A DNA stretch of 64,000 nt from Denitrobaculum tricleocarpae (GTDB lineage: Bacteria > Pseudomonadota > Alphaproteobacteria > Kiloniellales > Kiloniellaceae): assembly GCF_007004665.1 (NCBI RefSeq), contig NZ_ML660057.1:124001-188000 (forward strand), read 5' to 3'. The notes under the pieces are model-generated. The model made no database searches, was not told the DNA's origin, and worked only from the letters and a program-made list of their open reading frames with translations. Of the stretch, positions 34,422 through 42,948 are shown in pieces; position 1 is the first letter of the stretch, and each line of letters begins with the position of its first letter. A program made the translations under genes and the position numbers.

Positions 34422-35753
34422 ATGGCTCCCCAACCAGATCCTTTCACAGGAGATGAAAAGCTTCCCGCGCGCGCCGCCGTCGTCGTGATCGGCGGCGGAA
34501 TCATCGGCACCTCCACCGCGCTGGAATTGGCCGAACGCGGAGTCGATGTCGTGCTCTGCGAGAAGGGAATCATTGCCGGCGAGCAGTCCAGCCGGAACTG
34601 GGGCTGGTGCCGTCAGATGGGCCGCGATCCGCGTGAAATCCCTCTGATCCAGGAATCCATGCGGGCCTGGCGCGGCATGAATGAAAGGGTCGGGGCCGAG
34701 ACCGGATACCGGGAGTGCGGCATCCTCTATTTCTGTGAAACCGAGGACGACATCGCCACGCGCGAGCGCTGGCTGGACGAGCATGCCCGGCCGCATCAAC
34801 TGGCCTCGCGCATGATCGGGGCGGAGCGGACAGAGGAACTGGCGCCCGGATCGACGATCAAATTCAAGGGCGCGCTCTACACCGAGAACGACGGTCGGGC
34901 CGAACCGCAAAAAGCCGCACCCGCGATCGCCCAGGCGGCCCGGCGGAATGGGGCGAAGATCTTTACCGGCTGCGCGGTCCGCGGCATCGAAAAACAGGCG
35001 GGACGGGTCAGCAGTGTCATCACTGAAAAGGGCCGGATCGACTGCGACGCCGTCGTATTGGCCGGGGGCGCCTGGTCACGGCGCTTCTGCACGAACGCAA
35101 AGGTTGAGCTGCAGGCGCTGAACGTGATCAGCTCGGTCTCGCGCAGCCAAAAACTCGACACCGGCCTGGAGACCTCCGCCGCCGGAAAGGGCTTCGCCTA
35201 CAGAAAGCGTCTGGACGGCAGTTACACCGTTGCTCACGGCGGGGTCAGCGTCGCCGACATCGTGCCCGACAGCTTTCGCCTCTTCTTCCCCTTCCTTCCC
35301 AATCTGCGGGAGGAATGGCCTTACCTGAAACTGCGGCTGGGCACGCGCTTCCTCGAGGAAGCCCGGATGGCGCGGCAGTGGTCGCTGGACAGCGTGACGC
35401 CTTTCGAGCAGGTGCGCATCCTGAATCCAGAGCCTGTGCAGTGGATCGTCGCCGAATCGGTTCGGAACCTCAAGGCCGCCTTCCCCGCCTTCCAGAACAT
35501 CAAGATCGCCGAAAGCTGGGCCGGCTGCATCGACGTGACACCTGACGCCGTGCCGGTCATATCCGAAGTGGACGAGATCCCCGGGTTCTTTATTGCCTCG
35601 GGCTTCTCGGGACATGGCTTCGGAATCGGCCCGGGCGCGGGCAAACTTATGGCGGATCTGGTGACTGGTGGGCCAACCTGCGTCGATCCCACGCCCTTCC
35701 GCCACAGCCGTATGACCGACGGTTCGAAAGCCGCGATGATGGCGGAGGTTTAG
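34422..35753 (+). CDS. FAD-dependent amine/D-amino-acid oxidase family protein
   Basis: Cytoplasmic flavoenzyme of 443 aa in the DAO superfamily, which oxidises primary or secondary amines such as sarcosine, glycine or D-amino acids. The N-terminal Rossmann site is VVVIGGGIIGTSTALELAE, and the C-terminal FAD site reads IASGFSGHGFGIGPGAGK. The stretch EQSSRNWGWCRQMGRD matches a subgroup common in alphaproteobacteria whose substrate is unknown. Convergent with the P450 gene, with the ends overlapping by four bases. Possible link to the amine island at 41-52 kb is only by theme. Confidence 0.88.
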   Translation: MAPQPDPFTGDEKLPARAAVVVIGGGIIGTSTALELAERGVDVVLCEKGIIAGEQSSRNWGWCRQMGRDPREIPLIQESMRAWRGMNERVGAETGYRECGILYFCETEDDIATRERWLDEHARPHQLASRMIGAERTEELAPGSTIKFKGALYTENDGRAEPQKAAPAIAQAARRNGAKIFTGCAVRGIEKQAGRVSSVITEKGRIDCDAVVLAGGAWSRRFCTNAKVELQALNVISSVSRSQKLDTGLETSAAGKGFAYRKRLDGSYTVAHGGVSVADIVPDSFRLFFPFLPNLREEWPYLKLRLGTRFLEEARMARQWSLDSVTPFEQVRILNPEPVQWIVAESVRNLKAAFPAFQNIKIAESWAGCIDVTPDAVPVISEVDEIPGFFIASGFSGHGFGIGPGAGKLMADLVTGGPTCVDPTPFRHSRMTDGSKAAMMAEV

Positions 35754-37069
35754 CTGCGGGTCGTTTCCCAGTTCAACATTGGAATCCGTCCGTTCTGCGA
35801 GGCCCGGTAACCAAAACCAGCGACCAGCCGTTCCAGATCGATCTCCGACGCCAGGACATGCTGAACGCCACCCTGCGCCAGCGCCAGCGCCATCTTGGCG
35901 CCGGGACAGAGGTGTGCCCCGGCACTGAAGGTAAAAAGCGATGGATTGCAACGGTCAGGATCAAAATGCTCAGGGTCAGAGTTGGCAGCGGGATCGCGGT
36001 TGCCAGCAGCGAGTACAAGCAGGACTGCGTCGCCGACCCGCATCTTCTGACCAGCAATAACTTTGTCTTCCACGAGAAAGCGCCGGGTGTTTTGAACGGG
36101 AGAATCGTGACGGGCAACTTCGCGTATGACCGAACCTAACATCGCAGGCTCATCCTCAATTTTACGCTGAAGTTTAGGTCTCTTTTGCAACGCGATCAGC
36201 GTGTTACCGATCAATCCTGCTGTTGCCTCATAACTCTGCGACAAAAAGCCGATCGCGTTTGCGATGATCGTGACCTCTTCATGACCGGCATGGCGGCAGG
36301 CGGAACGCGCGAAGCTGGAGAGCAGACCGAGGTTAACCGGCATTCCCCGAGGGTTCCTGTGATCGGGGAACTGTGCCTGTTGCAGCAGTCCCTGAAACAT
36401 TGCAACGAGGTTTTCGGCCGCCGCACTGCCGCGCGCAATCTGCTCGGACGTACTTCCTGGTGCAATCGCGCGTACGAAATCCTCCATCCAGAAGACAGAG
36501 CTTGGCAGGAGGTCGCTCGGCGTCCCCAAAAGTGAACCGACCGCATAAACCGGAAGGGCACAGGCAATGTCGGGTGGAGTACCGCCTGATCCCACCGTCC
36601 GGTCTGCGGGAGGATGAGCCTGCAGAAGATGCTGCATCCAGGCATCACTCCGCCGCACAAGGGCCTTTGTATCGACCGGTGCGAAGGCACTGCACACGGC
36701 TTGCTTCAAGGCCACCTGACTACCACCGTCACGCATCCGCACGAGTTGGCCAAAAATATCCCCTGCCCGCGTTCCCAGGAGCGGTTTCGGAACAGCTTCA
36801 TTCAAGGGCCGCACGCGAAAGGCGCGGCAGCTCAGGATGCGCTCGATGACCTCGGCGCCGCAAGCCACCCACATTCCAAGTCTGTCATCGAAATAGAGCG
36901 GCCGCTCGGCCACCAGAGCGGCGTAGAGAGGATAGGGGTCCGGTGCGGTAACAGCGGAAATAGGATCAAGCGGCTGAGAGAGCGACACTCCTCCGCAAGA
37001 CCGCGATTGAGAATCCCGCTCACACAGAGGAGAGAGGGTCATCGTCTGGGAATTCGTTTCTGTATTCAT
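35750..37069 (-). CDS. Cytochrome P450
   Basis: Soluble bacterial-type P450 of 439 aa if started at the ATG at 37069 (MNTETNSQ). The frame is open to 37357, but the extra 96 residues are Cys-rich and unlike P450 N-termini. The heme loop reads FTFSAGAHLCPGAK, with the axial Cys. ExxR is present as EVAR in VIREVARHDSP. The I-helix has SQSYEATAGL instead of the usual AGxxT proton relay. No ferredoxin or reductase gene is adjacent. Codon use and GC content look lower than in the neighbours, hinting at transfer. Substrate unknown. Confidence 0.87.
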   Translation of the reverse strand: MNTETNSQTMTLSPLCERDSQSRSCGGVSLSQPLDPISAVTAPDPYPLYAALVAERPLYFDDRLGMWVACGAEVIERILSCRAFRVRPLNEAVPKPLLGTRAGDIFGQLVRMRDGGSQVALKQAVCSAFAPVDTKALVRRSDAWMQHLLQAHPPADRTVGSGGTPPDIACALPVYAVGSLLGTPSDLLPSSVFWMEDFVRAIAPGSTSEQIARGSAAAENLVAMFQGLLQQAQFPDHRNPRGMPVNLGLLSSFARSACRHAGHEEVTIIANAIGFLSQSYEATAGLIGNTLIALQKRPKLQRKIEDEPAMLGSVIREVARHDSPVQNTRRFLVEDKVIAGQKMRVGDAVLLVLAAGNRDPAANSDPEHFDPDRCNPSLFTFSAGAHLCPGAKMALALAQGGVQHVLASEIDLERLVAGFGYRASQNGRIPMLNWETTRS

Positions 37070-37322
37070 GCCAACGACATTACAGCAGTTGTCGACATTT
37101 ATGTTTCGGTACAGACCGTAGTATTTTTTCAGTTCCCTGCACATGGAACAGCCCGATGTTCGATTAAGGCAGGCTCTAAATTCCGTGTTTGTCCGGGGAA
37201 AACAATCGTGGCAACCTGCGGTGTGGAACAGATCTGGCCGGCTGTCACTTGTTCTGGAAGAGTGAGGTACCGGAAGACCGAATATCGGCACCCCGTCGTA
37301 TCGAGCAAGAGCGAGGAACCCT

Positions 37323-38078
37323 ATGTCCGTCACAGCCGTAAAATCGCTTCGCGACAATGGAGCCTACTACGAAGAGCGTGTCGATCTGGCCTGCGCTTTC
37401 CGCTGGACCGCGAAACTCAATATGCACGAATCCGTCGCCAATCACTTCAGTCTGGCGGTCAATGACGATGGTTCGCAATTCCTGCTGAACCCCAACGGCA
37501 TGCACTTTTCCCGCATCCGCGCCAGCGATCTGATTCTGATCGACGCCAACGACCCCACGACCATGGACCAGCCGAATGCACCGGAACGCACGGCCTGGGG
37601 CCTGCACGGCGCGATCCACCGCAACAGCCCGCAGGCGCGCTGCGTTCTGCATGCCCATTCGAAGTATGCCACCGTCCTGGCCAGTCTGGCGGACAGCACC
37701 ATCCCGCCCATCGATCAGAATACCGCGCGCTTCTTCAATCGCATCGTCGTTGACAGTGGATACGGCGGTCTTGCTTTGGATGACGAGGCCGAGCGCTGCT
37801 CGAAAATCCTCGGCGACAAGAAGGTCATGGTGATGGGCAATCATGGCGTACTGGTCACGGGAGAAAACGTCGCCGAGGCCTTCGATTGCCTCTACTACCT
37901 GGAACGCTCGGCCGAGACCCTGATCACTGCCTACATGACCGGCCAGCCTCTGCGCGTTCTCTCCGACGAGATCGCGGAAAAGACCGCGCAGCAATGGGAA
38001 GCCGATGGATTGGGTCAGAATCACTTTCGCGAGCTGCGCAAAATACTGGACGACGAAGCCCCGGACTACCGCAGCTAG
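37323..38078 (+). CDS. Class II aldolase/adducin family protein
   Basis: Zinc-dependent aldolase or epimerase-like enzyme of 251 aa. Metal ligands are visible as HAHSKY (two His) and MGNHGVLV (third His), with SVANHFSLAV and LLNPNGMHFS matching the family's phosphate and substrate loops. Physiological substrate cannot be told from the sequence; relatives handle fuculose-, ribulose- or threonate-phosphates, or act as decarboxylases. Its TAG stop codon is completed by the first base of the MITE-like element that follows, so the insertion may have fixed its current C-terminus. Confidence 0.87.
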   Translation: MSVTAVKSLRDNGAYYEERVDLACAFRWTAKLNMHESVANHFSLAVNDDGSQFLLNPNGMHFSRIRASDLILIDANDPTTMDQPNAPERTAWGLHGAIHRNSPQARCVLHAHSKYATVLASLADSTIPPIDQNTARFFNRIVVDSGYGGLALDDEAERCSKILGDKKVMVMGNHGVLVTGENVAEAFDCLYYLERSAETLITAYMTGQPLRVLSDEIAEKTAQQWEADGLGQNHFRELRKILDDEAPDYRS

Positions 38079-38341
38079 GGTCTGTTAAGGTTCAGGATAT
38101 CGTCGTGGCGGGTCATATTTTATCAGCGGTGAGGAGCGAGTGGCGCGGTGTGGTGGATCCCACACAAGGCGCTCGCGACGCTTCCGCTGGTAAAATACGA
38201 CCCGTCCTGGAAGGATTGCTCAGAGATAAAGCGACTTTGCGTCGCTCGTCGTTGAATATGCCCAGCATGTTCTGCCTCCTCGCTCCTAACCTCGCTTTAT
38301 CTCTGAGCAACCCCGGCGGTATCCTGAACCTCAACAGACCC
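38078..38341. mobile_element. 264-bp MITE-like nested palindromic element
   Basis: Terminal inverted repeats of 22 bp (38078-38099 and 38320-38341, 21 of 22 matched, starting GGGTCTGTT) bound a non-coding unit. Inside are two more hairpins: 38112-38129 with 38184-38201 (16 of 18 paired) and 38216-38234 with 38292-38310 (19 of 19). No transposase frame is present. The element begins on the last base of the aldolase stop codon and ends eight bases before the next start codon. No clear target duplication is seen. Size, TIRs and location fit a miniature inverted-repeat transposable element; the parental IS is unknown. Confidence 0.8.
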
Positions 38342-38349
38342 TTGGCAGC

Positions 38350-38940
38350 ATGCTGACCGCGACCGAGTTCTACTTTCTCCGGCATGGTGAAACCGACTGG
38401 AACCTGCAAGGGCGCGCGCAGGGACAGACCGATGTACCCCTTAACGATCGGGGCCGTGCCCAGGCCCGCGCGGCTCAATCCCTTACGAAGCACTTGCCGA
38501 TCACAAGAATCTGCTCCAGTCCCCTCTCTCGCGCCCTAGAGACGGCAGAAATTCTGCAGGAAGCGCTCGGATGCTCTCTCGAAGTCATTGAGGAACTCCG
38601 CGAGTGCAGCTGGGGCGTGTGCGAGGGCGGCAGCAAGGGCGATTGGTTCCAGGATTGGAAAAGCAGCCTGTCGAACCCAGTGGGCGCCGAACCCTACGAA
38701 GCCTTCCTGAAACGTGCGCTGCAAGGCCTCAATAAAGCGCTGACCTACCCTGGGCCCGTGTTGATCGTCGCACACGGCGGCGTATACTGGTCTGTGCAGA
38801 AGCATGCCGCATTGGGCGCGGAGTTCGATCTGCCCAATACCGTGCCGGTCCGGCACGAACCACCGAGAGAGGGTTTCCCCTGGTGGCAGGCAAGCGAGCT
38901 TGACGGATATCCGCGAGAGTGCAACGGCATAGAGCAATAG
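38350..38940 (+). CDS. Histidine phosphatase family protein
   Basis: Phosphatase of 196 aa in the phosphoglycerate-mutase-like superfamily. The catalytic RHG motif is R11-H12-G13 (FLRHGETDWN), the phosphate pocket has SSPLSRALETAE, and the second active-site His lies in LIVAHGGVYW. Relatives include alpha-ribazole phosphatase (CobC), but this gene is 6 kb from the cobalamin cluster and lacks specific CobC hallmarks, so I do not assign it there. It starts eight bases after the MITE-like element, so its promoter must lie in or before that element. The DinB-like gene follows after four bases. Confidence 0.85.
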   Translation: MLTATEFYFLRHGETDWNLQGRAQGQTDVPLNDRGRAQARAAQSLTKHLPITRICSSPLSRALETAEILQEALGCSLEVIEELRECSWGVCEGGSKGDWFQDWKSSLSNPVGAEPYEAFLKRALQGLNKALTYPGPVLIVAHGGVYWSVQKHAALGAEFDLPNTVPVRHEPPREGFPWWQASELDGYPRECNGIEQ

Positions 38941-38944
38941 CGTT

Positions 38945-39511
38945 ATGACCTATTTCACAGAAGCGCTGATCGAAATGGCCCGGAACTCGGCCTGGGCCAA
39001 TTATCGCTTGCTCAGCGCCTGCTGTGATCTGAGTCAGGCGGAATTCATAGCGGAACGAACCGGATTCTTCCCCTCTATTTCAGAAACCCTGAATCACAAC
39101 CTTCAAGTCGATTGTTTCTATATCGATGCGCTGGAAGGCAATCCGATGGGTCCGGCCAGCCGAACGCTGCCACCCGAGCCGACGGCACCCGCCCTCATGG
39201 AGGCACAACGTAAATGGGATCAGCGCCTGATCACCTTTTGCGAAGCGTTGATGCCCCAGGACCTGCAGGCGGAGGTCCGCCTGGTCCGGGAAGAAGACCT
39301 TCAGCTCGAGCGAACCGACAGAGTCCTGCTCCATCTCTTTCAACACCAGACCCACCACCGTGGCCAGGCGCACGCCATGATGTCGGCCACATCCGTCTCT
39401 CCTCCCCAGCTCGACGAGTTTTTTCTCTCGGGGGATCTGACTCTGAGAGAAAAGGATTTCGAAGCGATGGGTTGGGATCCGGAGCGGCACGCGCTTTCGG
39501 AGCCGGCCTAA
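38945..39511 (+). CDS. DinB/YfiT-like four-helix metalloprotein
   Basis: Protein of 188 aa with the DinB four-helix-bundle pattern: N-terminal ARNSAWANYRLL, a first His in SETLNHNLQV, and a paired site LFQHQTHHRGQAHAMM that would complete a three-His metal centre. DinB-like proteins often act as thiol-dependent S-transferases (bacillithiol, mycothiol or glutathione) but most are uncharacterised. Begins four bases after the phosphatase stop, so the two form one unit. Confidence 0.87.
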   Translation: MTYFTEALIEMARNSAWANYRLLSACCDLSQAEFIAERTGFFPSISETLNHNLQVDCFYIDALEGNPMGPASRTLPPEPTAPALMEAQRKWDQRLITFCEALMPQDLQAEVRLVREEDLQLERTDRVLLHLFQHQTHHRGQAHAMMSATSVSPPQLDEFFLSGDLTLREKDFEAMGWDPERHALSEPA

Positions 39512-39545
39512 GCTCCCACTCGTCTAAGTTCCACCGAAAAGACTC

Positions 39546-39755
39546 TCATGAATGCGTCCCGGCCTCACCTTCGTTGGGCGGACGATTGGCCCGCGCATTG
39601 ACGAAGGCCTCCAGGTCCTTCTTGGCCACGCGCCAATCACGGCCGAACTTAACCGCCCGCAGGCTTTCATCGTGGATCCAGGACCGGACAGTGCTCTCCT
39701 TGACCTTCAAGAGATCCGCAACCTCGTGAAGGGTGTACATCGGATGACTCAGCAT
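39546..39755 (-). CDS. Small HTH protein, excisionase/MerR-like
   Basis: DNA-binding protein of 69 aa. The motif YTLHEVADLLKVKESTVRSW followed by IHDESLRAVKFGRDWRVAKKDLEAFV is the helix-turn-helix with wing shared by Xis-type excisionases and the HTH_17 family. Such proteins occur in prophage and integrative elements, but also as chromosomal regulators. No integrase is nearby. The upstream DNA (to about 39860) is very AT-rich and could be its promoter. Start could be 39755 or 39740. Confidence 0.82.
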   Translation of the reverse strand: MLSHPMYTLHEVADLLKVKESTVRSWIHDESLRAVKFGRDWRVAKKDLEAFVNARANRPPNEGEAGTHS

Positions 39756-40192
39756 CGATCGCCCTTAAATCTTTAATCCTCTCCAGGACATATATCGGTT
39801 CTACCTTGTTTGTAGGGTCTTTTGATATTTTTTATACGTTTTAAAAGTTTTTTTATCTAATTGTACAGTCCTGCTAAGTGGAAAGACCTTATCTGCCTGT
39901 TTTGGGCCAATACACCGCCTGCGAAATTTGCTAAATTGCGGTCGATCAGGTTGCGGTGCTGTAACAGAATGGCGCGCCTGCTTGACGGTCAGCCGCTATT
40001 TTCTCAAGACCGGTCCGTGTGCAGAAGAACTTGCCGGTTTGTCGGGCATAGCAGCTCGGGCAGGAGCTGCAGTCACGATCGAAATCCGGCTCTATGGAAA
40101 TCCGGCCTTGGGCGGTCTTCACCGCCTTGCGTGTAACACGACATAACGAGACAAACGGCTGAAACAGACGACAAACAAGGCAAAGTAGATAT
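39756..40192. other. AT-rich intergenic region before carbonic anhydrase
   Basis: 437 bases between two divergent genes. Positions about 39770-39870 are unusually AT-rich for this genome, with a run of seven T near 39850, and probably hold the promoter of the HTH gene. The rest is of normal composition. No gene, tRNA or clear terminator is seen. Confidence 0.45.
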
Positions 40193-40834
40193 ATGCGCAG
40201 AGTATCCGACCTGGTTGAGGGATATCACCGTTTCCTCAGAGGCCAATATCCGGAGGAAGCGGAACTCTATCGGTCCTTGGCCGAAGCCGGACAAGCACCG
40301 AAAACAATGGTCATCGCCTGCTGTGACAGCCGTGTAGATCCCGCCGCTATCTTTAACGCGGGCCCGGGCCGGTTGTTCGTCGTGCGTAACGTGGCGAACC
40401 TGGTTCCCCCCTTTGAGCCCAGCGGCGACCACCACGGCACCAGCGCGGCTGTTGAATATGCGGTCTTGTCATTGGAAGTGGAGAACATTCTCGTCATGGG
40501 GCACGGGCGCTGCGGCGGCATCAGGGCGTTCCTGGACGGTCTTCACGAAAAACCCAGCAAGCATAGCTTCATCGACAGCTGGATGTCCCTTCTCTCGCCC
40601 GCGCGCGAAGAGGCCCTCCGCGACTGCGCCGGAGAGCCGATCGAAGCCCAGCAGCGCGCTCTGGAACATGCCTCGATCCGTAATTCGATCGAGAACCTGA
40701 AGACCTTTCCTTTCGTCAAGGAGCGCGTGGACGATGGACGTCTCCGCCTGATGGGAGCCTTTTTCGATATCGCGGAGGGCCTGCTCATGACGCTGAACCA
40801 GGAAAGCGGGCAGTTCGAAGCCGTCGACCAATAG
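40193..40834 (+). CDS. Beta-class carbonic anhydrase
   Basis: Interconverts CO2 and bicarbonate; zinc enzyme of 213 aa. Zinc ligands C43 (in ACCDSRVDP), H104 and C107 (MGHGRCGG) and the catalytic dyad D45-R47 are present. GTSAAVEYAVLSLEVENILV is the usual beta-carbonic anhydrase core. Single gene, with its own upstream region. Starts at 40193 after a purine-rich leader. Confidence 0.95.
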   Translation: MRRVSDLVEGYHRFLRGQYPEEAELYRSLAEAGQAPKTMVIACCDSRVDPAAIFNAGPGRLFVVRNVANLVPPFEPSGDHHGTSAAVEYAVLSLEVENILVMGHGRCGGIRAFLDGLHEKPSKHSFIDSWMSLLSPAREEALRDCAGEPIEAQQRALEHASIRNSIENLKTFPFVKERVDDGRLRLMGAFFDIAEGLLMTLNQESGQFEAVDQ

Positions 40835-40916
40835 GCCGCAGAGCCCCGCCGCGAAGACCCTTCCACGCTTTACGACTCGGCGTCGGCCTGCTCCCGCATG
40901 AGCCGACCGGCGGCAC

Positions 40917-41843
40917 TTAGAATCCGACCTGGTCCCCACCTTTGAGCTGCAGCATGGCGCGTGCCTCTGCGGGTGTGGCCACATCCAGCCCAAGCCCCTC
41001 GATAATCCCGCGTACTTTAATAACCTGCTCGGCGTTGGTTTTGGCGAGCTGCCCCGGGCCGATCCAAAGGCTGTCTTCCAGACCGACCCTGACATTCCCG
41101 CCCATCGCGGCGGCAATGGCAGCAACACGCATCTGATTGCGCCCGGCCCCCAGAACCGACCAGTGATAGTCCTTGCCGAAGAGACGATCCGCCGTGCGTT
41201 TCATGTGGGCGATATCTTCCGGATGCGCCCCGATGCCGCCCAGAATGCCGAAGACCGACTGGACAAAAAACGGCGGTTTGACGATCCCGCGCTCGGCGAA
41301 GTGCGCAAGCGTGTAGAGATGGCTGATGTCATAACACTCGATTTCAAAGCGCGTTCCGTTCTCGGCACAGGTGGTCAGGATGTATTCGATATCAGCGAAA
41401 GTATTCTTGAAGATCCGATCTCGTGAGCCTTCCAGATATTCATATTCCCACTGATGTTTCAGCTCGGGAAAGCGGGCGAGCATGGGATAAAGACCGAAGT
41501 TCATCGAGCCCATGTTCAGCGAAGCGACCTCGGGGCGGCAGGTTTTCGCCGGCGCAACCCGCTCCTCAATGGTCATAGTGGCGGCTCCGCCGGTGGTGAT
41601 ATTGACCACACAGTCAGAGCGTTGCTTGATGACCTGAAGGAAGGGTGTAAAGGCCTCGACTGCCTGGTCCGGTTCGCCTGTCTCGGGATCGCGGGCATGC
41701 AGATGAACGACGGCGGCGCCGGCCTCCGCCGCTCCGATGGCCGCGTCCGCGATCTCTTCCGCCGTGATGGGAAGATGCGGCGACATGGTCGGCGTATGGA
41801 TTGATCCCGTGACCGCACAGGTGATGATGACTTTGCCGCTCAT
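40917..41843 (-). CDS. Beta-keto acid cleavage enzyme (BKACE, DUF849 family)
   Basis: Metal-dependent enzyme of 308 aa that condenses a beta-keto acid with acetyl-CoA and cleaves it to acetoacetate and a new acyl-CoA; the founding member Kce acts on 3-keto-5-aminohexanoate in lysine fermentation. Motifs: VIITCAVTGSIHTPTMSPHLP at the N-terminus (split after TGS), VVHLHARDP for the zinc His pair, LNMGSMNFG, and GNVRVGLEDSLWIGPG near the C-terminus. ATG at 41843 begins the conserved sequence; the open frame to 42041 lacks family similarity. Divergent from the SDR gene at 42087. Confidence 0.93.
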   Translation of the reverse strand: MSGKVIITCAVTGSIHTPTMSPHLPITAEEIADAAIGAAEAGAAVVHLHARDPETGEPDQAVEAFTPFLQVIKQRSDCVVNITTGGAATMTIEERVAPAKTCRPEVASLNMGSMNFGLYPMLARFPELKHQWEYEYLEGSRDRIFKNTFADIEYILTTCAENGTRFEIECYDISHLYTLAHFAERGIVKPPFFVQSVFGILGGIGAHPEDIAHMKRTADRLFGKDYHWSVLGAGRNQMRVAAIAAAMGGNVRVGLEDSLWIGPGQLAKTNAEQVIKVRGIIEGLGLDVATPAEARAMLQLKGGDQVGF

Positions 41844-42086
41844 CTCTTCATTACTCCCAGTCTCCCGATGAACACGTCGCGCGCAGCAGCCATCTTGTTC
41901 CACAGATCGGCTTGACGCAAATCCAGTCCATGAGCACGGTTCGAAACGGAGTGGAGGCTTGATCAGAGGCTTTGTCAGGGCAACCATGGCGGCGCGGGCA
42001 AGAGAGATTCGCTCTCGGCGAAGACGAGCGAGTAGCATCACCGAAGACAGAAAATCGGAATACTTGAGGAGGGAGGCTGCGACGCC

Positions 42087-42863
42087 ATGGATTTAGAAAT
42101 CAAGGGATTACGTGTCATCATCACCGCCGGTGCCGCCGGGATCGGCCTGGAGACCGCACGGGCGTTCCGGGCGGAAGGGGCCGAAGTTGTCGTCTGCGAC
42201 GCCGACCCGCAAGCTGTCGCCAGCGTTGCCGACGAACTTACCGGCGTGAAGGCAAGCCTCTGCGACGTTACGGACCGCGCCGCGGTCGCTGTTTTCATCG
42301 AGGATGCGGCAATGCAGATGGGCGGGATCGATGTCCTGGTCAATAACGCCGGAAACGCTGGCCCGACCGCACCTGTTGAAGAGGTTCATCCTGAAGACTG
42401 GGACCGTTGTCTCGAAGTCTGCCTGACCGGCCAGTTCAACTGCACACGCATCGCCGTGCCCCATCTGCGTAAAAGCAGGAACCCCTCTATCGTCAACCTC
42501 TCCTCCGCCGCCGGGCGCCATGGCTTTGCCATGCGCACGCCCTATGCCGCGGCCAAGTGGGGTGTCATCGGCTTTACCAAGTCTCTCTCCATCGAACTCG
42601 GCGGCGACGGCATCCGGGTCAACGCCATCCTGCCAGGCATTGTCGCCGGTGACCGTCAACGCCGGGTCATGGAGGCCAAGGCGCAGCAAAAGGGAGTCTC
42701 GGTCAAGGAGATCGAAGCGGAAGCCTTCTCCTATACCTCCATCAAGGATTACGTAACCCAGCAGCAGATTGCAGATCAGATTCTCTTTATTGCCAGCCCG
42801 CGCGGACGCACCATTTCAGGACAGGCGATCTCCGTCTGCGGCGACATCAAGATGCTCGCGTAA
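42087..42863 (+). CDS. Short-chain dehydrogenase/reductase
   Basis: NAD(P)-dependent oxidoreductase of 258 aa. The cofactor loop is TAGAAGIG (residues 13-20, a slight variant of TGxxxGxG), with NNAG at 87-90 and the catalytic triad S140, Y153 and K157. C-terminal region SVCGDIKMLA is typical for classical SDRs. Acidic D38 after the second beta strand suggests NAD preference. Paired head to head with the BKACE gene; a keto-acid intermediate made by this dehydrogenase could feed BKACE, which is inference from position only. Confidence 0.92.
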   Translation: MDLEIKGLRVIITAGAAGIGLETARAFRAEGAEVVVCDADPQAVASVADELTGVKASLCDVTDRAAVAVFIEDAAMQMGGIDVLVNNAGNAGPTAPVEEVHPEDWDRCLEVCLTGQFNCTRIAVPHLRKSRNPSIVNLSSAAGRHGFAMRTPYAAAKWGVIGFTKSLSIELGGDGIRVNAILPGIVAGDRQRRVMEAKAQQKGVSVKEIEAEAFSYTSIKDYVTQQQIADQILFIASPRGRTISGQAISVCGDIKMLA

Positions 42864-42948
42864 CCTTCACCACAGCCCTTGAGCCAAGCAAAAAACGTCA
42901 AAAGTAGAGCCTCTCTAAAAGAAAGAACGGGCCTGAAAACGGGGGCAC

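Noticed and set aside
37070-37357. Long N-terminal extension of the P450
   Set aside because: Ninety-six extra residues rich in Cys with no P450 similarity; likely the promoter region read in frame.
38350-38940. Histidine phosphatase as CobC (alpha-ribazole phosphatase)
   Set aside because: Only generic RHG-family motifs, and 6 kb from the cob genes in a different unit.
39546-39755. Prophage or integrative element marked by an excisionase-like gene
   Set aside because: No integrase, att-like repeats or phage genes nearby; a chromosomal HTH protein is equally likely.
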